A DNA stretch of 64,000 bases from Halichondria panicea (taxonomy: Eukaryota; Porifera; Demospongiae; Suberitida; Halichondriidae): positions 3,068,979 through 3,132,978 of the forward strand of contig NC_087383.1 of assembly GCF_963675165.1 (NCBI RefSeq), written 5' to 3'. This document shows, piece after piece, positions 57,051-64,000 of the stretch. The notes under the pieces are model-generated. The model saw nothing but the letters and a program-made list of their open reading frames with translations. It searched no databases and was not told the origin of the DNA. Position numbers and translations under genes: made by a program. How positions within the stretch are numbered: the first letter of the stretch is position 1; every line of letters begins with the position of its first letter.

Positions 57051-58081
57051 CCCTATCAACACCTTTGCTTATGAATCGTATGTAAGCTTCTATCATACTA
57101 TATCCGTAAAGCTACTTAATGCATAAGCGTGCGCTCACCCACTTGGGTGTTTAGTTTCGTGAATGAATTCAAACTAATCTGTATTAGTGAAATTGAGCCT
57201 AATGTTGGATATGGTAATTAGGACACATGCTTCAGTTGGCCAATATTTACTGTATTATTTTAGGCTACACTGTATGCATGTACGTATAGTCATTGTGTAT
57301 TATAGCTCAGGGCTACACCTATACTGTATGTATAGTTCTGAGCAATTGTACGTCAATTCAGTCATAGCTCAATTCATTGTAATGGCTTTAGTTTTCCCAA
57401 GTACCCCTCTCGTCTCAGGATTGTGAGTTTTTTGGAGCCCCCACCCCTAACGAGTACAAACTGGTAGTGGAAGGTCTGACACCAATATCACTACGAACTA
57501 CTCAAATCAGTCAGTAAGTATATTAACTATACATAATAAATGGTGATAGCTACGTTAAACATAGCTTGGTCTTGGAAATGATTATATGTAAAGTGTGTGT
57601 GTTTGTGTGCGTATAGGTTACTGAGATTGCTATTATAAGTTGGTGACAGTGTATTTGCCTGATGCATGCCATGGTGATTCAGCATGCATACAGAACATTT
57701 TTATGCAGATCATGAAGTTACCCAAAATTCATAAGCTAGTTTTCTTTATAGTGATCTAGAATGAATTTGAATTTGTGTATTATAGGAGTACAATTAGTGT
57801 ATTGAAAATAGTATCATGACACAGTCATAATACTATTTCACTGTCGAAAGCATGATCTTGTTGTTGTGCAGTCAGTTCATTTTCATTGTTTACAGAGTAC
57901 GTAGAACTACATCTATCGTTTTTATATTTCAAAGTCAGTTATTCTAACTTGTTGACACTGTACGCTTAACTATACACCTGTCCCCTTTTATCATTACTGA
58001 ATACGTATATATATAATAGCGTTACAGCAGCGCTATTGTAGAAGTTAAGCAGATCTAGCTTGCTCAGTGTACAGAAAAAAA
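57051..58081. other. Non-coding upstream region of the intact POT-like gene
   Basis: A block at 57.05-57.9 kb repeats at 62.78-63.9 kb. The last 170 bp before the start codon are unique to copy 2 because copy 1 lost them. No gene is seen. Confidence 0.5.
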
Positions 58082-59629
58082 ATGAGCTGTAAGTACAGAG
58101 TGAGAAAGTTCTACTCAAAGGGAGCCTACCTTGTGCTAGCTTGGACACTGCTTGTGAGTGCTGCAGCTAATGCTAGCTATAGCTTAATCCATTCGGTTTC
58201 TACAGACTATCCAGATTGGCTAGGTACAATACCACTGTCGTTGTTTCTGCTCCTAACATTTTGTCTCGGATTGCTAGCCAATTACAAGCTTCAAGATTAC
58301 ACAATAATAAGGATCGGAGTTGTCACCCTATTTTTTGTAACAATGGTTTCCAGCATATACGTCCTAATCCTAGGTTCTGGGCTAGAACACCGCTTTGAAA
58401 AATACAGACTTCTTAATGAAGTCTTACTTTGTATAGTAGGGTGTGTGTTGTTGGTGGCGCTGATATGTTTTGTCTGCACACTACAACTAGGCCTGGATCA
58501 GATGCCTGATGCTTCGTCTTCTAGCATCACTAGTTTTATTGCCTGGTATGTGTTCAGTATAAGTGCTGGCTTTTGGATTGGGGAGTCTTTGTATTTTGTC
58601 TTGAAGGATAATTGTTTCGGATTAGTTGAAGATTTAGTAAGTGTTACCCAGCTTTATAGTCTGTGTTCTGCTTTATTTGCAAGTCTTATTCTTGTTCTCG
58701 ACCTCCTTTTCGCTAAAAGCTGGTTGATTATCGAGCCTAACCAACCAAAATCGTTTACATTGATCTACTGTGTTCTTAAGTTTGCTGTAAAGCACAAGGC
58801 TCCTCTCAATCGCAGTGCTCTCACATACTGGGAGGAAAACATACCTTCAAGAATGGACCTGGGAAAGTCGAGATACGGTGGACCATTCACTACAGAACAA
58901 GTTGAAGACGTGAAATCAATTCTACGATTGTTTGCTATGAGCCTACCCTTGTGGTTAATGCTGTTTGCACTTGCTTTTAATCCTACATTTCTTGGCATTG
59001 CACTACAGCGTCACATTGTCAAGTTTCCTAATCTCACCACCTGCGAATCTGACATGCTTTTCTCTTTCACATACAGTGGTTATTGGTGGTCTATGATAAA
59101 TATCTTGATTAATGAATTCTTTTTCTACCCGTTTTTCAGAGATAAATTTCCAAGTATTCTCAAAAGAATCGGTGTTGGTTCCTTCCTTTCTCTAGTTTTG
59201 AGTGTAGGTTATATTATTCTAGAATCCTTTCAGGTTTCTCACAGTTATGAGGCAATTGAATTGGTAAAAAGTCTTACATCTTTCGCATTGAGTGGTTTGC
59301 TGTCAAATTTTTTTCTGTGTGCAATACTCGAGTTAGTTTGTGCTCAGGCTCCATACAACATGCGAAGATTATTTGCTGTGTATATGCTTATTAATTATGT
59401 GACCGCTTCAATTGCTGGCATTTATGGAAGTGGTGAAATGCACCTAACAAATAATACAATGGTGCTAATCATGTTTGGAATCAAGGCCGCGATGAGTCTG
59501 CTTGGATTTGTCTTGTACTGCCTCCTGGCTCGCTGGTACAAGAGGAGAGTTAGAGACGAAGACTACGATGCACACAGAGTGGTGGAGGAGGTCTATGATC
59601 GATATCTAAATCCAAGCATTACTAATTAA
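58082..59629 (+). CDS. POT/SLC15-like multi-pass membrane transporter, intact copy
   Basis: A single exon encodes about 515 residues starting at ATG 58,082 (MSCKYRVRKF). About 12 hydrophobic helices are visible. The hallmark central segment (APLNRSALTYWEENIP, then SRMDLGKSRYGGPFTTEQVEDVK) and the LGLDQMPDASSSSITSFIAW segment correspond to animal SLC15A4-like POT proteins, where GADQ...FF.W is usual. POT proteins move di-/tripeptides or histidine with protons across plasma or lysosomal membranes. The TM1 ExxER proton-coupling motif is not present (KGAYLVLAWTLL instead), so substrate and coupling are uncertain. The lack of introns is notable beside the intron-rich neighbours. A pseudogene copy lies 5.5 kb upstream. 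Confidence 0.75.
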   Translation: MSCKYRVRKFYSKGAYLVLAWTLLVSAAANASYSLIHSVSTDYPDWLGTIPLSLFLLLTFCLGLLANYKLQDYTIIRIGVVTLFFVTMVSSIYVLILGSGLEHRFEKYRLLNEVLLCIVGCVLLVALICFVCTLQLGLDQMPDASSSSITSFIAWYVFSISAGFWIGESLYFVLKDNCFGLVEDLVSVTQLYSLCSALFASLILVLDLLFAKSWLIIEPNQPKSFTLIYCVLKFAVKHKAPLNRSALTYWEENIPSRMDLGKSRYGGPFTTEQVEDVKSILRLFAMSLPLWLMLFALAFNPTFLGIALQRHIVKFPNLTTCESDMLFSFTYSGYWWSMINILINEFFFYPFFRDKFPSILKRIGVGSFLSLVLSVGYIILESFQVSHSYEAIELVKSLTSFALSGLLSNFFLCAILELVCAQAPYNMRRLFAVYMLINYVTASIAGIYGSGEMHLTNNTMVLIMFGIKAAMSLLGFVLYCLLARWYKRRVRDEDYDAHRVVEEVYDRYLNPSITN

Positions 59630-60042
59630 GTAGGCAAACTATTGCATGGGTGAACGTTACATATAATTTACTTTTGATATATACACACGTAGTAAACAAT
59701 ATCATCATGTCACCTATATTATACTGTTTCTTTGTATTAAAGTATCAGATTAGTATTCAGTCAATACCGATATTAATTCCTTTACAATACCAAATAGTGC
59801 ATGGGTAATCAGTTAGGGAGAGAAAAAAGGCCAACGGTTTCCGGCTAAGGTTTGGAAATTTGTCACAACATCTATATAGGTAGTTTGGCTATCTTATGAA
59901 AGATTCGATGTTGCTTAATATCTACACATCCTCTGCAGAGCTCAAAATTGCTAGTTTTTAGTGCCGTTTCGGTTAGGAAGAGATTTGAAGAAGATCTCAC
60001 GGCTAAGGTCCAAAAATTACTGGATGCACTGTACTGTATATA
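59630..60042. other. 3' flank of POT-like gene, no gene seen
   Basis: The first 100 bp match the flank of copy 1 and serve as the empty site for the 54.1 kb insertion. The rest is unique AT-rich sequence. Confidence 0.5.
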
Positions 60043-60343
60043 ACAGGAGCGTATGAAGAGGAGTATGCGACGTACTCCCACGCACATTCCATTCTACATC
60101 TCGGACTGAATTCGTCACTAACACTTGCAGTTGTATAAACTGTTAGCCATGAATTAAATTAGATGTGGACTGGAGGTACAAACTACACGTGTGTATGCTG
60201 ATATCATTTTTAACTAATTAACCACTACACCTACTCACCACTTAAGATGCGGTCTGATAGTGACGTGGTATGACATACTTGTACCGAAACCTGGTTTACA
60301 CTACAACTGCTACAGTTGGATACTCCTCTTCATACACTCCTGT
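60043..60343. mobile_element. 301-bp MITE with 24-bp inverted ends
   Basis: ACAGGAGCGTATGAAGAGG at the left is mirrored by CCTCTTCATACACTCCTGT at the right with one mismatch. The stem extends 5 bp further on each side. No target duplication is clear and nothing coding lies inside. Confidence 0.65.
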
Positions 60344-60679
60344 AGTATCATCAAGGTTTGATAGCTGGTCCATTTCAAACTTGGATACCAAATCTCCAAA
60401 ATATTCCATCAGAGTCTTTTGTGTTGCATCCTACAGAAGTGTACATTAACACATGTAATAACTGACGGATGTAATTATAGATTACAGTTCTAGGTAGAGC
60501 TAGTTCCAGGAATTGGACACATTAACTATTATTTATAGTGATCTCAGAAATTTGTTTGCTTTCTTATTTAAGCAATGTATATAATTATGTAGTTGTTGGC
60601 TGGTTGGGCATGCTGTGTATCAATTATTTATTAGGATATAACAATTGGTGACGAGGATTAAAGGCAACCAAACCAAGAA

Positions 60680-61040
60680 TAATTTAATTCTATGGCCACC
60701 GCAACGATTGTGACCATTGGACCCTTCATTCCATGCGATTGGCAATCCTATATAAAATTATACTGAGAGATCGACTTAGAACTCTATTTTGTGGCAAATG
60801 GTGTCACACAGCGAGCAATGCTCCTCACATTTGTAGTCTGTCCACTTACCAACTCTTCAAGGATCTATATTGGCACCAATCAGGCCCACCGACAACCTTT
60901 GCCCAACTCTTCACACTGGAACAAAAACACCAGCTGACTCCTTCTGTGATAGTGCAGCGATTAAAATTCAATATGAGAATTCAGCAACAATTAAGGAAGA
61001 CAGTCAGCGATTACGACTGCACAGTATACAGCAATTACGG
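60680..61040 (+). pseudogene. Ty3/gypsy Gag relic
   Basis: Open but frame-broken sequence contains GPFIPCDWQSY, STYQLFKDLYW, TFAQLFTLEQKHQLTPSVIV and LKFNMRIQQQ. This motif order is that of Ty3/gypsy Gag (a W-x-x-Y start, then S.TYQL...L, PSVIVQR.KF). At least two frameshifts are present. Confidence 0.65.
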
Positions 61041-61230
61041 AGATACCAGGTCGTCCGACAATTTATCACTAAACATATAAACTTTTGTCGCACAAACTTA
61101 CTTCGACACTTCTACTACAATCGTCTGCCTATATAGACTTTGGAATAGCCTACCTTCAATAGATACTTCACTCTCAAGTCAAACAATCAAGAAACAAATC
61201 AAGGAATTCATGTGGCTGTAATTTAGGCTA
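61025..61230 (+). pseudogene. LINE reverse-transcriptase C-terminal tail relic
   Basis: In shifting frames the sequence reads TRSSDNLSLN, NLLRHFYYNRLP, LWNSLPSIDTSLSSQTIKKQ, then IKEFMW. This is the typical C-terminal tail of non-LTR retrotransposon ORF2. It is spliced directly onto the Gag relic, so it is a nested or recombined element. Confidence 0.6.
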
Positions 61231-61239
61231 AATTTTGAC

Positions 61240-61960
61240 CCTGCATGTTTCATTTAAAATGTCCCTGCAACAGGTGCCAATTTGGTTTAATTATGTGATT
61301 ATGGCAACCTGTCTCTACAGGCTTGCCATCAACATTACTAAGTCAGTGCTACATGCATACATCATGTATTTTGTCCTTAATGCTGAAAAATCGATGAAAA
61401 ATGTTACCGGATTGTCTAGTTTGGAAGTTCGAAAAGTACTGTTGCCAGACACTATGCTCACATTCGATAGAGCTATATAGTTGGAGCAAAAGTAGTATAT
61501 TATTGTGGAAGTGGACACAGGAGTGGGCCTCATGGTCATCCAGAAGATGGAAGAAACTCAACTATAAAATTAAAGTTGGGGATATATGCGATGCCGCAGA
61601 TGGATTACAACCGGAAAACTCGAAGATAAAAGCTCTGAGAGATGTTGAATGTTTTTTTAGGTTTGTTAAACTATTACGGGAAATTTATCCCTAACTTGTC
61701 CACTCTGTTAGCACCTCTTTTGATGTTTTGTATGATGGTGAGGAATCGATAAAAACCCTGGAAGAGTTAGTGCACCATTGTGATATTTGTCACATGCAGA
61801 TCAAGGAACCTTCCTCCTGGCATGTCGCCCCAATCCAACCTTAGGAATGGCAGTGCAGCTGCTATAGACTAGTATAGTATTATGCTCATAATGTATACTC
61901 TGACAGACAAATTAAAACAGAAGAAAGATCGAACTGGTGGAGCAAACGGATGCATGCAGT
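61240..61960 (+). mobile_element. Ty3/gypsy pol relic (RT end and integrase zinc finger), copy 2
   Basis: It contains KVGDICDAADGLQPENSKIK, CFFRFVKLLREIYP and then HHCDICHMQIKEP with PIQP downstream. It is broken by stops and paralogous to 56.4-56.95 and 54.15-54.35 kb. Confidence 0.6.
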
Positions 61961-62399
61961 ATACCTATAATTATAATTATATACACACTGAAAACTGAAA
62001 AATATGCTTCTATCAAAATGGTCCCTCATAAACATCTAAACTGCATCACATAATTAAACTCCATAAAATAGATTTATGAAAATGTTGCTATAATAATGTA
62101 AAATGATTATGCCCACAGGACTAGGAAGGATGAGTGAGTGGTGGGGAAATGGGCAACAATTATCATTACATGCGTCAATAATATGGATGGATTGCCTGAA
62201 TAAAATCTACCACATGTCTTATAAATCACTACATATACCGCGGTAAATAAATTATCATGATCATAAAGAAAATATGCGACTACCGACTCGCAAAAAGAAG
62301 TGAGGTGCTCCTCCACCACACAACAAAGAAAGAGCAATTATAATTATGACCCCTAATTTTGAAATCTTGGTGTTGTAATGGTGAACGAGGAGGCGAGAA

Positions 62400-62681
62400 T
62401 TGGGCTTGAAAAGATTCCCGTCTTTACTTTTTTTCTATAAAACCTCTATGGTGTTGAAACTATTGGAGGAGGTTGGAACAGCACTCCCTCAGAGTTGCAC
62501 CCAGACGAAGCTGGAACTGATTCAACAGGTTAATTGCTGTGAAGGAAGAAGAGATACTGAAAGAGTTGCCAATGAGAAGCAAGCTCAAATTGACACGAAC
62601 AAAGTACTGCACTTGGAGGAAATTGAACGAAGGGATGTTGGAATCAATCATTTAAAGATAATTATCTGGTCAAGTAAATGA
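62400..62681 (+). CDS. Unidentified open frame within the repeated block
   Basis: The 93-residue frame is helical and charged (LELIQQVNCCEGRRDTERVA, LHLEEIERRD). The 54.87-55.09 kb copy of this sequence contains stops. It is possibly part of a retroelement accessory region. No family is recognised and protein status is doubtful. Confidence 0.25.
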   Translation: MGLKRFPSLLFFYKTSMVLKLLEEVGTALPQSCTQTKLELIQQVNCCEGRRDTERVANEKQAQIDTNKVLHLEEIERRDVGINHLKIIIWSSK

Positions 62682-62779
62682 AACATTGATCGTCTTCAAG
62701 CTGAGAAACGAGAGCAAGTTTGTGGACTGGAAAGAACTGACCACTCTCCAAAGGGGCGCCGTTGCCCCTATCAACACCT

Positions 62780-63890
62780 TCGCTTATGAATCGTATGTAA
62801 GCTTCTATCATATACTATATCCGTAAGGTACTTAACGCATAAGCGTGCATCACCCATTTGGGTGTTTAGTTTCGTAAATGAATTCGAAATTAATCTGGAA
62901 AATAAGCCTAATGTTGGATATGGTAATTAGGACACATGCTTCAGATGGCCACAATATTTACTGTATTATTTTAGGCTACACTGTATGCATGTACGTATAG
63001 TCATTGTGTATTATAGCTCAGGGCTACATCTACTGTATGTATAGTTCTGAGCAATTGTACGGCAATGTGAGCTTTTGTCCTATACTATATCTGTAAAGCT
63101 ACTTAACGCATAAGCGTGCACTCATCCATTTAGGTGTTTAGTTTCGTGACACATGCTTCAGTTTTGCTTCAGTTTGCTGTATTATTTTAGGCTATGAATT
63201 CAAACTAATCTGTATTAGTGAAATTGAGCCTATAGTGTTGGATATGGTTTGGACACATGCTTCAGTTTTGCTTCAGTTTGCTGTATTATTTTAGGCTACA
63301 CTGTATGCATGTACGTATACATGTAGTCATTGTGTATTATAGCTCAGGGCTACACCTACTGTACAACTCTGAGCAATTGTACGTCAATTCATAGCTCAAT
63401 TCATTGTCATGGCTTTAGTTTTCCCAACCTCCCTCGTCTCAGGGTTGTGAGTTTTTAGAGCCCCCGCCCCTAACGAGTACAAACTGGTGGTGGAAGGTCT
63501 GGTACCAATATCACTACGAACTGCTCAAGTCAGTCAGTATATATAAGTACTAACTAATAAATGGTAATACGTTTTACTTATTAAACATAGCTTGGTCTTG
63601 GAAATGATTATATGTAAAGTGTGTGTTTGTGTTCATAGGTTACTGAGATTGCTATATAAGCTGATGACAGCGTATTGGTTACTGAGATTGCTATAAGCTG
63701 ATGACAGCGTATATTCGCCTGGTGCATGGTGATTCAGAATGAAGTGATAATTCAATTTAAATTCAACATGCAAAACATTTTTATGCGGATCATGAAGTTA
63801 CCCAAGACATAAGCTAGTTTTCTTTAGATCTAGATATACTTGAATTTGTATATAGAAGTACAAGTGTATGTGAAATAATAGTAGAGAGTT
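62780..63890. repeat. Locally duplicated non-coding block
   Basis: Sequence shared with 57.05-57.9 kb contains internal re-duplications (CACATGCTTCAGTTTTGCTT twice, CATAAGCGTGCA twice, GGTTACTGAGATTGCTAT twice). No gene is seen. Confidence 0.6.
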
Positions 63891-64000
63891 TTTTTGTTTT
63901 TTTTTTTTTTTTGACAATTTGGCAAAGCCAGGATACAATAAAAATAGCAGAAGCTAATAAGTTAGTACCCTAAAAAAATATATATATATATATATACACA
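63891..64000. repeat. Poly-T tract and (TA)n microsatellite at window end
   Basis: There is a run of about 20 T at 63,893-63,912 and TATATA repeats from 63,978 to about 63,996. Confidence 0.8.

Larger units (their letters stand above)
52538..57913. repeat. Tandem duplication unit 1 with POT-like pseudogene
   Basis: The unit begins near a TATCGTTT...CTAACTTGTTGACACTGTAC sequence that recurs at about 57,914. It carries the POT-like sequence and downstream flank, also found at 57.9-59.8 kb, plus Ty3/LINE relic blocks shared with 60.6-63.9 kb. Confidence 0.75.

Noticed and set aside
1-64000. CRISPR arrays, operons, bacterial promoters, rRNA or tRNA genes
   Set aside because: The sequence is eukaryotic with spliced genes. 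No spaced palindromic arrays or recognisable tRNA cloverleaf or rRNA sequence was found.

Overview
The window reads as animal nuclear DNA, most probably from a demosponge. Genes have many short GT-AG introns, intergenic gaps are short, and there is a full laminin alpha chain, an SLC25A46 carrier and tandem NLR immune receptors with a death-fold/NACHT/LRR layout. Sponges such as Amphimedon are known for expanded NLR families of this kind. I cannot name the species, and every family call rests on reading translations, not on a database search.

Layout: 1-2.8 kb is a degenerate tyrosine-recombinase (DIRS-type) retrotransposon on the minus strand. 2.8-25 kb is a tandem segmental duplication. Each copy starts with a plus-strand NLR gene (2,911-5,876 and 16,713-19,856), followed by minus-strand exons of a kinesin-like coiled-coil gene. 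Kinesin motor exons occur only in the first copy, which also has a stop in a coiled-coil exon. Between and inside the copies lie a solo LTR, hAT-like and pogo-like MITEs, tandem repeats and a 1.2 kb foldback palindrome.

26.2-43.5 kb is a compact housekeeping block. Laminin alpha (minus, 26,262-38,113) lies only about 180 bp downstream of RGP1 (minus, 38,292-40,944). RGP1 is head-to-head with SLC25A46 (plus, 41,135-43,532) across about 190 bp, which is probably a shared promoter.

43.6-48.7 kb holds MITEs and a small secreted-protein candidate. Its intron carries a 1.3 kb element with 19-bp terminal inverted repeats and a 12-bp target duplication. 48.8-52.5 kb is a decayed third NLR on the minus strand, with death-fold, NACHT and LRR remnants. 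52.5-64 kb is a second tandem duplication. It has two copies of an SLC15/POT-like membrane protein, the first a pseudogene (52.6-54.0 kb) and the second intact (58,082-59,629), embedded in relics of a Ty3/gypsy element and a LINE.

The genes fall into three unrelated themes: intracellular immune sensing (NLRs), basement-membrane structure (laminin), and organelle or membrane traffic (RGP1 for Golgi Rab6 activation, SLC25A46 for the mitochondrial outer membrane, POT-like transporter). The duplicated NLR and POT blocks are the dynamic parts; the middle block is stable.
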